In this document: piece by piece, positions 35,142 to 45,177 of the stretch | Layout: every line of letters starts with the position of its first letter | Numbering within the stretch: position 1 is the first letter of the stretch | NCBI GenBank assembly: GCA_951812925.1 | Contig: OX638369.1 | Coordinates: forward strand, 25,015,329-25,079,328 | Length of the DNA stretch: 64,000 nucleotides | Reading direction: 5' to 3' | Source of the DNA: Calliopum simillimum | Taxonomy: Eukaryota > Arthropoda > Insecta > Diptera > Lauxaniidae | The notes under the pieces: model-generated | The model's database searches: none | Told to the model about the DNA's origin: nothing | What the model saw: only the letters and a program-made list of their open reading frames with translations | Made by a program: the position numbers and the translations under genes

Positions 35142-35842
35142 AAAATTAATACTTATAAGCTAAGAAATGGACAATTTTGTAAAGCAGTATAGATCGATTG
35201 TACGTATTAAAATGAACAGAAAATCATAACTCAAAAATACCAACTTGATTTGAGTTCTTATGAAAAGTAATTTTGATTTCTTTCCATGAAAAATATTTTG
35301 GAAGGTTAAAAAAGCAGGCCATGGAGCGATTTTCGTAACCTATGTACTAAAAAAGTACTAAAAATATGCTTTTTGCCACATTCAAAACATTATACTTATT
35401 ACCTAATTCAATATTTTTCCAAAGTTGATCTTAACATAAAATTCGGCTAAGAAACATCGAAGTTGTGGATAATTTTGTGAAGCAGTATTTGCCAATATTT
35501 GACGATTTCGTAATTTTTAAAGGTCGCTACCCCCAAAATTGACAAAAAATTCCCTGAAGCAAACCATGAACTAAATTTCTATGAAATCCGATACGGTCAA
35601 TTCAAATCTTGTTACGTCAGTCATGGAATGACTGAATTTTAAGAACAATATTGAGAACAAAACTTTCTTCACCGGAATTTATGGTCCACGGGTTTTGCCG
35701 AAATCAAAAATCCTGAAATTAACCAAAATACATGAAGTTAAATAACAGACAACAGAGTATGTTATATTGGTATATCCGAAAACAATCTTCCCTTATATGA
35801 CCCAGCTTTTAAGAAAATTTTTTTTTATATATTATTTAACGG
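35142..35842. repeat. Dispersed-repeat debris
   Basis: 35155-35500 shares GGACAATTTTGTRAAGCAGT and GCAGGCCATGGAG…GTACTAAAAAAGTA segments with 59940-59995 and 61290-61405. 35760-35825 (TATATCCGAAAACAATCTTC…ATATGACCCA) matches 5508-5560. Fragments of one or two unnamed families; no ORF. Confidence 0.55.
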
Positions 35843-35964
35843 AAATTAATTTTTAATTGAACTTTTAGTCATATATTTGCAAAGATCGATTTAAATATAA
35901 ATCTATCAATGCATTTTCTAACACATAATTATGACAAATTAAGGAACGGATTAAAAACACGGCT

Positions 35965-36011
35965 ATAGTGACATATGTTTCGTCTTTCGCCACAAAGACT
36001 CATCAGACTAT
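35965..36011 (-). ncRNA. Hammerhead ribozyme (full consensus)
   Basis: Minus-strand RNA has CUGAUGA (36006-36000), then a 6-bp stem II GUCUUU/AAAGAC with loop GUGGCG, then GAAA, then a stem III made of the self-complementary ACAUAUGU, then C17 at 35970 (predicted cleavage after it). Stem I is ACUAU paired with AUAGU flanking the motif (5 bp). All conserved core nucleotides are present. Stem III is very short (3 bp, 2-nt loop), as in other animal type I hammerheads that may act as dimers. Confidence 0.9.
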
Positions 36012-36074
36012 TTTTGTTGTAATTTTACTAAATTAATTATAATTGAAAAATTTCAAGTTGAAAAACTTTTGTGT

Positions 36075-36160
36075 TTTGGTCTAAGCGGGAGTTGAACCAA
36101 GGACCTCTCGGTTGGTAGCACAAGTCGTTAGACCAGTGCACCAGCCTTGCCCGGCTGCGA
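36075..36160 (-). pseudogene. tRNA-like promoter segment of copy B
   Basis: On the minus strand TGGTGCACTGGTCTAACGAC resembles a tRNA D-arm/A-box and GGTCCTTGGTTCAACTCCCG a T-arm/B-box. The layout resembles a tRNA-Val-like gene (GAGAGGTCC before the T-arm), but the acceptor stem does not pair. It probably acts, or acted, as a pol III promoter for the element. Confidence 0.6.
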
Positions 36161-36199
36161 AGCAAATATATGACTAAAAGTTCAATTAAAAATTAATTT

Positions 36200-36430
36200 T
36201 CAATATATAAATGAAGCATTTATTTTATTACTCCTCGCTTTGTTACCCAAAATAATCAAAGCCTGAATGTGGTGAAAAAACGAGAACAGCTGAAAGTGTT
36301 ATGCCAATAAGCTACAATCGAAAGCAATAAAATATAAGACGAATTTAATTTGTGGTTAAAAGCAACGATAAGAAATGTCTCAGGGAAATAAATTGTTTTA
36401 TGAGTTTACAGCTCACTTCTTCTCTATTTA
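36200..36430. other. Host-like spacer
   Basis: No repeats recognised. It precedes a candidate promoter and exon. Confidence 0.4.
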
Positions 36431-36485
36431 AAGAAAAAATACAATTTAAAATTATGTTAACTCGATTTGCGTACACAAATTCAAT

Positions 36486-36656
36486 ATGGCCCATGAGAAT
36501 TCTTTCATATTTTGGTTGTATTTAACTTTTGCCTTTACCTTTAATATACATACTATAAAAGTAGAGTTCGTGACTTTGGCAGAAACACATGTTGCTAAAG
36601 AAAAACTCAACATCATAAGACCACCACCACTTAAAGGTGTATCCCCCAAGTACACA
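36486..36656 (+). CDS. Candidate first coding exon with signal peptide (weak)
   Basis: The ATG at 36486 opens a frame that begins MAHENSFIFWLYLTFAFTFN, which reads as a signal peptide or anchor. A more polar stretch (…LAETHVAKEKLNIIRPPPLK…) follows and ends at codon 57, where ACA|GTAAGT forms a good 5' splice donor in phase 0. The frame itself stays open to 36731. TATTTAAAG at about 36424, 62 nt upstream of the ATG, could be a TATA element. The surrounding 36.2-38 kb is the least repetitive part of the window, so a host exon is plausible. I do not recognise the protein, no acceptor was identified, and chance is a real alternative. Confidence 0.3.
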
Positions 36657-36731
36657 GTAAGTAGTCTGTTGAAATTTCATGTAGTGTTGTATGTCCCTCG
36701 TGGTTTCCGGCGCAAATGTGGTTGGTGTTAA

Positions 36732-38100
36732 CCTGCTTTATCAGGTAATTGCTGAGTTTTATAAGCAATCAAAAAGATTTAACAAGCAACTACTTGTTGG
36801 ACTTATTAAGTTTTGTTGGTGAGTTGAAATAAAGCAAATATTTCATATGGGAATGAAAATGAATAATGCATATGGCGAGGATATTATTATTGTCATAAAG
36901 GACATCATTTGTTTTTGTAGAAAAATTACATTTTTATGCAGTTAATGATATTTCATTATTTTGTAAAATAGATAAAAGTCTAGATCAGCAACATTGGAGA
37001 TACATTTTTTGCGTCCGACTTTTTAAACAAATGAAGTTCCAAGAGTCGTTGCACATAAAAAGAGAAAAATCTTGAAGTTACTTTTTGTAGGCCGTTCATA
37101 TATTTGCAACACGATTTTTAAACAGTTCCGGCATTTAACTTCAAATGAAGAAACATCAAAAAATTCAAATTTTCTCTCCACTAATGAATTTTAAAGTGTC
37201 TCAACTTTGTGCAGAAATCGCAACATCAACACTTTTCCCCCTGTTTTTGTTATTGTTGTTATTAATGTTGCGGCTACAGTCTACCAGTTAACAATTCAAA
37301 GTATCGCTTAAGCGTTGGATGTACCATCCAAAAAAGCGCAACCATCAACACAAAATTACAAATCGCTCTCCAGGGGGCGTCTTTCGAGAACGACGACGAC
37401 ACTATTTATGTGGCATCAGTGGGTGGCATATTTTATTTCCTGCCGCGAACGAAAAAATTGCGAAAAATTATTAAGCAGCTCAATGGCAGCGCTTTGAAAC
37501 CGAAACCGAAACTGAAGAAGCTACAAAGCAAAAAGGATAATCAATAAATTGTTCAAGTTTTTTATTTCGCTCTTTGTCAGTTTTCAGTTGTTTTTTTTTA
37601 ATGCTGCTGTTTCCTTGCTACTCATTTGCATATATTGCGTTGTTGTTGTTGTTGTTCTTGTACTTGTATTGTCTTACTGTCTGCTTGTTGTACACGGATA
37701 TAGCTAACTCTGTATCTCCCCAGGATTTCATGTTTCATGTCCTTTAAGCAACTTTGCTTACGTTTGCGAAAATATCCTTGAATTGTTTTATTGCTTTCGT
37801 ACATTTAAGTTGACATAAAAGCCGCTTAATCCAGTTAAAAGTCTTCGATTGTCAAACAGAAAAATAAATTATCTGGGAAAGGGAATGTTACGTGGAGCAT
37901 AGACGTATGCAGGGGGAGTGTGAGGGGCAGCAACCCCCCAAGTTGTTATATTTCCTTGGCGAAAAATATTTTAAGTAAAATATTTATTATTATCCAATGG
38001 GAAACTTGATCCGCTCCATGATCTATTCAAAAACTTTCTTTTCGGATCAAAAAAATACTCCATTTAAAATCCACCTCCTTCTACAGTTTAATATTGCTTG
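36732..38100. other. Host-like non-coding sequence
   Basis: Largely unique, with short simple repeats such as TTGTTGTTG at 37640-37655. Frames of 60 codons at 37315 and 37622 have no support. Confidence 0.45.
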
Positions 38101-38124
38101 CCTTATATCCACTGCCCATGCACT

Positions 38125-38215
38125 GCCTCATTATACACAGTGTATTAGTGCTAAAGACTCTAACTTTCGATACGAATAGAGCTGGGTTCGAATCCTGCAG
38201 TCGAATGAATTTTTG
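38125..38215 (+). pseudogene. tRNA-derived B-box sequence (SINE-like scrap)
   Basis: A perfect B-box GGTTCGAATCC at 38185-38195 follows a weak A-box-like TACACAGTGTATTAG near 38133, about 50 nt upstream. No cloverleaf and no tail; the family is unknown. Confidence 0.4.
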
Positions 38216-38463
38216 TGTTGAAATCAAGTAATCAAGTACGTTCCTACGTTAATAATAATTTAAACCCTAATAGTACTTTTTTTAATATTTATTTAGAAGA
38301 GCTAAGGATAGGCAGACTATTTTTTGGATGGCCACTTTATTTAAACAGATTTTGCAAAAGTTATTGTCCATAATAAGGACTGCGATCCGTAAAATTGTCC
38401 GATACATAATTCCAAAAATCTCTCGATTTAAAAAAAAAACTCATTTTGGAATCACCATTTTGA

Positions 38464-38660
38464 TGCCGTGATATAATCCCCATTCACGAAATTATTCGGA
38501 CATAATCCCCATTTAAAAAATAACCCCCATTGGGATTATGTCCGAAAAATGTGCGGATATAATCCCCACTTCGTAAAGGGTATTGGGAGTTATGTCCGCA
38601 CATTTTTCGGACATAATCCCAATGGGGGTTATTTTTTAAATGGGGATTATATCCGGTAAC
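38464..38660. mobile_element. GTTACCGGACATA-family element, copy 2 (palindromic)
   Basis: Ends TGCCGTGATATAATCCCCAT and the complement of GTTACCGGATATAATCCCCA. Two arms of about 65 bp (CATTTAAAAAATAACCCCCA, then TTGGGATTATGTCCGAAAAA) are almost perfect inverted repeats around 38575. It lies next to the 3' end of a dead transposase gene. Confidence 0.8.
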
Positions 38661-38683
38661 CCACCATTTTATTACAATTTTAA

Positions 38684-39630
38684 TTACTTACCTAGAATTT
38701 TAATATTATTTTTTATATATTTTTGTAACTTTTCTGGCACCCCTTCCATAAAGGATTTTATGGTATTATTTGATACTTTTCTAGCTAGCTTTTCTAGAAA
38801 ATTTTTAGCATTCTTGGCTTCTTTTTTTGTTGCATTTATATTCATTTTAACCAAAGCCCAGTATCTTCCAATAGGCCTGAATTCTGGACAGTTTGGCGGA
38901 TTTGCTTCACGAGGTACCAAAATCACATTATTTTTTGAGTATCACTCCTAGTCCATTTTACTATAATGACAAGATGCTAGGTTTGACCGAAAGAAAGTGA
39001 AAACTTCATGTTCTCGTAGGAAAGGTTTAAGTCTTTTTCGGAGTTCGGAGCTTATTGTTCCAGTGGTTGCAAAAGAATTGCTCCATTTCAGACAACTGCA
39101 GATTGCTTGCCAAACCAAGAACTTGTGAGTACATTTTGACTGCTTTTTTGACTTAAGCTTTTCGTTCACATTCTCTCACAAGTCTGCAGTGTAAAACTAT
39201 TTGCTTGGAAGCTTCGAAAAATCGGCTAAGACATACCTTATTCGTCCATAATGCAGAATTCGAATTTTTGAAAAACATTAATTTTTAATTTTATGGCGCA
39301 CTGTTTTGCCTCCATGTTCTTCACAGCATTTCTATCAATAACTTTTTATACCTAGAACGTCTTCAAGCCAACCTCTTTTTTGGCCTTGCGAACTAGAAAC
39401 ACGGAACACTCTATCTTCTGTGCCATTTTTTCGCATGAAATGTTGGGGTTTTCTTTAAAATTGTGACGATTTTCTTCTACTTGTTTTGGTCACGGATGCC
39501 TTTTTTTCAGGAACCTGATTTTCGAAAGACATTCAAGTTTTCCTTAAACTTTTCCAGAACTCTTGATACCAATTTCACATTATCTTTGCTATTCCGAGCA
39601 ATTCGAATGCGGGTGGTCTTGAAAAAGTTT
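38684..39630 (-). pseudogene. Tc1/mariner-like transposase, heavily decayed
   Basis: Minus-strand remnant of a DDE transposase of the Tc1/mariner group with LVWQAICSC and LASCHYSK motifs. An N-terminal HTH-like part near 39620-39360 reads ARNSKDNVKLVSRVLEKF … NISCEKMAQKIECS. The block around the first Asp (IMDE, then YVLADFSKLPSK) is at about 39250-39190. KFLVWQAICSC is at about 39095, NLASCHYSK at about 38965 and NPPNCPEFRPIGRYWALVK at about 38890. The second catalytic Asp (normally …DLASCHYS) is Asn, and the expected RPIE is RPIG. Several stops and frameshifts separate the blocks. The C-terminal part after 38926 is still open for 80 codons. It cannot be active. The element's own TIRs were not found; a MITE lies at its 5' side. 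Confidence 0.8.
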
Positions 39631-39720
39631 TATTATTGACTTTCGAACTTCTAGCTCGCTTACCATTTTTTAGTAAATATGATGGACTAGGGAAAAAATT
39701 GGAGCACAATAATTTTGATA

Positions 39721-40562
39721 GGGGAACTGATGCTATTGTCGTACAGTTTTTCAATGTGGTATGGCCGCATATCTCCGATTTGGGAAAGAACCTGCGAACG
39801 TCCCTGCTTTTGTCCTGTCAGAAAACATGAGTAACCAGGGATGTATTGCTGTCATGGACCAAACAAAATTTTTCCGATATCAGTTGAACGAAAAGTAAAT
39901 CGCGTGTGGTTGATGTAATTTTGCGCATTTTTTGCAAAAAAATTTTGTGAAGAAAAAGTTGCTTTTTGGTGAAGTTCTATTTATATTCATTTAAAGTAAG
40001 AATTGCGAAGTAAGTGTTTAACTATCTAAATTCACAAAGTTTCCAATTTAATTTTTACAATTCTGTAATTTCTAAAAATTAGCCAGTCTGGTCGAGCTTC
40101 GCTAATATGGTATATGAACATTTCTTGATGTTCTTAACATTATTTGATGGCTGTTTATTTTTTAATAAGAACTATGAGTTTTAAAACCAATTTAAATGTT
40201 ATTATGAACTTATTTCATACCTTTCAAACTTTATATTTGGTTGTATGGTTAAGAATACCACATAACCTTACTTATATGTACCACATTACTAGTCCACTTT
40301 ACAAGTACTGATCAGTATATATACCACATTGCGCCACCATATATACCACATTACCTGCCAACTTTTTGAAAACAGCTTTTTTGACTTTTTTCAGATTTTA
40401 CTCAATAACTTGTTTTAATGAAATTGCACACATTTTATTGTAATATATTCTGTAGCCAATACTTCAATGATTAGCATACAAAAATTTGGCTGAAATTGAT
40501 CTAACGGTTCTCTTTCAAATTCCACCTAAGCATTAGCTATACCACAATAGCATCAGTTCCCC
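39721..40562. mobile_element. MITE with TA duplication
   Basis: TA at 39719-39720 and 40563-40564 flanks ends GGGGAACTGATGCTATTG and the complement. The interior repeats ATATACCACATTRC three times. 842 bp, no transposase. Confidence 0.75.
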
Positions 40563-40564
40563 TA

Positions 40565-42460
40565 CGTTCATTTTAAAACCTACAGGGAAATAATTTTGAA
40601 ATTGGGTGATTTGAAAACATGTTATTGGATAAAATGTATCAGACAATTTTATCGAATGAACAATATTATATATTTGATTAAGGAAATTACCTTTACACTT
40701 CAATTAAGGATTACTTACTTAGTTGAGAATTTCTTGGAAACATACAAGTTTGTAATGAGTTTCATATGTGGAACAGAATATTCATTAAACTATCTTAAAG
40801 GACATTAATGCAACAGTCCGATTGGGTATATCTCGCTATCAAGTATTTTCCTTTTTGTGTACAGTAATATACGAGTACACTAATATTTTGAAATCATAAA
40901 GATAAATGTATAATAAAATCTTAGAGACATGATACAAATAAATGTCATCCCTTAAAAAAAATTTAAAAATTATCCCTTAAAATTGTACACAATTTTCTCA
41001 ATTCAAGCATCAAATATTCGATTTCATTTAATTGAATTTTTATTTGCAAAGAAACCAAAATTAAATAAAGAACAACAAAAAAAAAAAAAAAATCGTGTCT
41101 CAGCGTTGTATTTTTTATTCAAATTACAAGACGCTGCATTTAAAATGAAGAAGCGAAACTTATTGATTACCCGCGCTAAAATTACAAACAAAACAAAATT
41201 CGAAAAAATTCGAAAAATTCAAAAATAGCTTAAAAATACGTGACTGTAATTTTTAGTGCTTTGTCTTTTTGATTTGTAATGAGAGACAAAAAATTACTGC
41301 ATTTTCTTAAAGCAGCCTAAAAATATGCAACAAAAAATACTATACTCTTATGAAGCTGAACAGGCGAAAATTGAAACCATTTGTGCTGCATAGTTTTTGG
41401 CTGCTATTTAATTGTTATAATTATTAACAGAGATATACTTTGAATTAAAATAAACTTGCTTAACAGTTTAAAATACATAAAAAATTCCCAACAAAAGTCA
41501 TTATTTTATAATTCCCAAACTACTTGAACTCTAAAAAATGAAAAGTTAAAATATTGGGTGTTTTCACGTTTTTACTCAATTTGTCAAATGATAAATCTTA
41601 ATTTACACCTGCATCAAATGAAATTGCCCTATCAATTCGTTTGCCAATTTGTCGTCGCCAAGGGAGGTGTTGGCAACGCGACGACACTATACAACACAGT
41701 TTTAAATGTTTAAGGCGCAACATTTTCAGCAACATAATCCCCATAATACCACGGCGTATTTCAAGTTTACTAGACACAGCGCACAGCGGGTGAAGAAATG
41801 CAAAACGTGCCAAAGAATTTTATTTAAGGATTTTTATTTCTGTTTTTTTTTTTTGTTTTTTTTTTTTCCTTTAAGAAAATACTTTGCAGTTTCATTTCAA
41901 TTTGTTTTGCATTTTCTATGCTTTCCATCTCGTTTGCAATTTTCTTCATTTGATATTTGCTCTTTTTATGTAGCATTTGTTGCCATTACTATTTATTGTG
42001 GTTTGTTTACATTTTCTTCACACGTTTTCGCACTTCGCATTCTTATCGCAGTCAAACAGAGTGTGCCCGGGAGGAGTTGTGTGGAAGAGTGTGAGAATTG
42101 GTAGTGAAAGTGGTAGGGAAAGCTCTGCCACAATTGGCAGTGAGTTGGCAGTAAACGATTACCATGATGTTATTGTAAACATTCTCTGGTTGTCGCTGTT
42201 ACATATAAAATTTGACCACAGTAGTGACCATTAAGGTGCAACACTCTTTCGAAATAATGGAAAAAACCAAAGAGTTATTTTAGGAGCAGACTTTATAACA
42301 AAGGCAACATAGTTGGTTTGGATTAAAGCTCTCGAAAAAATGGCCCACCCGGGGCTTGCATGAAGGTCTGAATGACAAAATCAGTGTTTTTTTACAGTTT
42401 TTTGTGCTTATACCAAACTACTCAAATCTTTAAAATGTGTTAGTTTTCCATATTTTAAGT
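40565..42460. other. Host-like sequence with one long but unsupported frame
   Basis: AT-rich to 41600, then somewhat GC-richer. A plus-strand frame at 41706-42104 (132 codons, Phe-rich middle, N-terminal MFKAQHFQQHNPHNTTAY) is long for this composition, but it crosses T-rich simple sequence and has no recognisable domain or promoter. It is left uncalled. Confidence 0.4.
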
Positions 42461-43531
42461 TTTTTTCTAATTTAGTACAATCATTTGGGAGAATAAAATG
42501 ATGTTGCCTGGAAAGTTTTGCGGGATTTTTGCAAATGAGTCATTTTATAGATTTCGATGTGCTCTTTCAGAATTTCAACTTTGCTACCTCGAGTCGTGTT
42601 CGCTCGCGCCGCCATATTGGAAAAATAGCGTCTAAAATCAGTTTTTTACAAATATCTCTTTAACGATTACATTTAGAGAAAAATATTGAGAAGCAATATT
42701 GTAGCCTATAAAATTTTCTATAAAAATGATCACATAACTATTTTCGTACGACTTATAACTCAGGAGCTATCCTAATTCAAAATTTGAAAAAAATTAGTAA
42801 ATTGTGCATGCCTCTTATGAGAAGCCACAGCGATGTATTGAGTTTGAAATTATGATAACTCATGAACGGTGAGTCACACTTTGAAAGTAATAATATTTAT
42901 TTATAGGGAACTACTTCCACTACAAGCATCATATTATTTTTTTTCCACATGACCTATAGTTTAGGAGACATTTTTTTCAACACACCAGAATTTTAGAAAA
43001 AAACCGTTTTTTCAAAATAGCTCCAAAACGGTTCGTCCTAGAAAAAAAATTTTTCATGCATTTAATAGAACGTTTAATTCCTTATAAGGGTCTTTCCGAA
43101 CTGTTTTTTCGTCAGACTTACCCTTCAGGAGATATCGCGACTTGAAAATCATTCAAAATTGAACATAGTAGGGAGCATAGTACAGTGTTCATTGATGTGT
43201 TGAGCTTAAAATTACGATAACTAATGAACGGTGAGTCACACGTTCAAAGCAAAAACACCTATTAATAGGGAATTACGTCCAATATCAGTTACATTTCATT
43301 TTTTTTTTTTTCAGATGACCTATAGCTTACGAGATATTTTTTCAACAATCCTAAAATTTAGAAAAAAACCGTTTTTCAAAATAGCTCCAAAACGATTTGT
43401 TCTAGAATAAAAATTGTTCATGCATTTTGAAGATCGTTCAATTCCCTATAAGGATCTTTCCGAACTATTTTTTCGTCAGACTTACCCTTCATGAGATATC
43501 GCGACTTGAAAATCATTCAAAATTGAACATA

Positions 43532-44814
43532 AAGGGTGTTTTTTTTAGAGAATTGTTTTTCGAATAGAGATTTTGTGGTCAAATCTGGCAACTCTAATGT
43601 CATTTATGTTCAGCCATTTCATCATGAACAGGTTGACAAAAGAACAACGCTTGCAAATCGTGCAAATTTATTTCGAAAATAATGGTTCAGTTCGCGAAGT
43701 TTACCGCAAGCTCCGTCCATTTTATGGTCGACATAATCGTCCATCAGAGCAATTAATTCGGTTAACCATGGATCGTTTTCGCACTACGTTTACTCTATGT
43801 GATAATACGCATCCGCAGAGACGTCGAACAGTGCGCACCGAAGAAACAATTGCCGCTGTAGAGCAAAATGTTGAAGAGGACCCGAATGAATCGATTCGCC
43901 ACCGTGCACAGCAATTGGAGCTTTGTCCATCAACTTTATGGAAGATTTTGCGCAAAGATCTTGGCTTGCGACCTTACAAGATCCAGCTTGTGCAAGAATT
44001 AAAGCCGCGAGACCATGCAATGCGTCGTGATTTTGGTGTATGGGCCGAAAATGAGATTGATCTCGATGCTGATTTTCATCGCAAAATTTTGTTCAGTGAT
44101 GAGGCTCATTTTTGGTTGAATGGCTACGTCAACAAGCAAAATTGCCGCATTTGGAGTGAAGAGAATCCACATGAGACCCTTGAGACGCCATTACATCCAC
44201 AAAAACTGACTGTTTGGTGTGCTCTATGGGCTGGTGGAGTCATTGGGCCATACTTCTTCCGAAATAATGCTGAAGATTCAGTTACCGTTAATGGAGACCG
44301 GTATAGAGCCATGATAACCGACTATTTTGTTCCCGAATTGGATGGCATGAATGTGGATGAGTTGTGGTTCCAACAAGACGGCGCTACATGCCACACAGCG
44401 CACGTCACAATCGATTTATTGAAGGAAACATTCGATGAGCGCATAATTTCGCGGAATGGACCTGTCAATTGGCCACCAAGATCGTGTGATTTGACACCAT
44501 TGGATTATTTTCTTTGGGGATATGTGAAGTCGCTCGTCTACGCCAACAAACCAGAAACGTTAGGGGACTTGAAAGCCAACATTCGTGGCGTTATTGCCGA
44601 CATACGGCCCCATATGTTCGAAAAAGTGGTTGAAAATTGGACCTGTAGAATTGGCTTTATTCGAGCCAGCCGCGGCGGCTACATACCCGAAATCATATTT
44701 AAACATTAATGGCATAAAATTATCCTTCAAATAAAGCCAAATTGATGGACATTAAAACGATTTTCTTGTGTTTTATTTCAATTCGAAGTTTTATACCTCT
44801 AAAAAAACACCCTT
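43532..44814 (+). mobile_element. rosa-type mariner transposon, complete
   Basis: 1283 bp flanked by TA duplications (43530-43531, 44815-44816). Ends AAGGGTGTTTTTTTTAGAG and CTCTAAAAAAACACCCTT are inverted, differing by one T. It contains an uninterrupted transposase gene. It sits in the central loop of the palindromic host element. Confidence 0.93.
43624..44709 (+). CDS. Mariner DD41D (rosa-type) transposase, intact
   Basis: Transposase that cuts the element at its terminal inverted repeats and inserts it at TA sites in the nucleus. 361 residues from the Met that begins MNRLTKEQRLQIVQ, the start usual in this family; the same frame is open 17 codons further up, without support. Residues 1-110 form the paired HTH DNA-binding region. 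LVQELKPRD (122-130) stands where mariners have WVPHEL. Catalytic triad: D159 in FSDEAHFW, D252 in WFQQDGATCHTA, D294 in DLTPLDYFLWG. There are 92 residues between the first two and 41 between the last two, which defines DD41D. It ends EIIFKH. No stop, frameshift or lost catalytic residue is seen, and both TIRs are present, so it could be active or very recently active. AATAAA lies at 44730, just after the stop. Confidence 0.95.
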   Translation: MNRLTKEQRLQIVQIYFENNGSVREVYRKLRPFYGRHNRPSEQLIRLTMDRFRTTFTLCDNTHPQRRRTVRTEETIAAVEQNVEEDPNESIRHRAQQLELCPSTLWKILRKDLGLRPYKIQLVQELKPRDHAMRRDFGVWAENEIDLDADFHRKILFSDEAHFWLNGYVNKQNCRIWSEENPHETLETPLHPQKLTVWCALWAGGVIGPYFFRNNAEDSVTVNGDRYRAMITDYFVPELDGMNVDELWFQQDGATCHTAHVTIDLLKETFDERIISRNGPVNWPPRSCDLTPLDYFLWGYVKSLVYANKPETLGDLKANIRGVIADIRPHMFEKVVENWTCRIGFIRASRGGYIPEIIFKH

Positions 44815-45177
44815 TAGTATGGAAAATAGTACAATATTCAATTTTGAATGATTTTCAAAACGCGATATCTCATGAATGGTAAGTCTGACGAAAAAACAGT
44901 TTGGAGAAGCTCTTATAGGGAATAAAATGTTCTATAAAATGCGCGAACGAACCGTTTTGGATATTTTAAAAAAAACGGTTTTTTTCAAAATTTAAGGTTT
45001 GTTATAAAAATATCTCCTAAACTATAAGTCATACGAAAAAAACACGGTATAACTTAAATTGAAAATAATTCCCTATAAAAGGATATTTTTACATTAAACA
45101 TGTGACTCACCGTTCATGAGTTATCGTAATTTTAAGCTCAACAAATCACTGTGCCTACTCATAAGCGGCATGCACAA

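Larger units (their letters stand above)
35843..36199 (-). mobile_element. tRNA/hammerhead element, copy B (complete)
   Basis: 357-bp element with perfect 38-bp inverted ends (AAATTAATTTTTAATTGAAC…, 35843-35880 and 36162-36199). Minus-strand order: terminal repeat; tRNA-like segment with A-box-like TGGTGCACTGG (36143-36133) and B-box GGTTCAACTCC (36098-36088), spacing as in tRNA genes; AT-rich linker; a full hammerhead ribozyme (36011-35965); about 85 nt; terminal repeat. It has a pol-III-type internal promoter and a self-cleaving motif but no protein. Schistosome Sm-alpha SINE-like repeats have this combination; a dipteran equivalent with inverted ends is unfamiliar to me. No clear target duplication. 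Confidence 0.8.

Noticed and set aside
38125..38215. Functional tRNA gene
   Set aside because: A good B-box but no cloverleaf or acceptor pairing. Treated as a tRNA-derived scrap.
41706..42104. 132-codon frame
   Set aside because: Runs through T-rich simple sequence, has no domain, promoter or conserved features. Kept only as a note in the region entry.
43722..44312. Minus-strand frames of 62-77 codons
   Set aside because: Antisense shadows of the intact rosa transposase.
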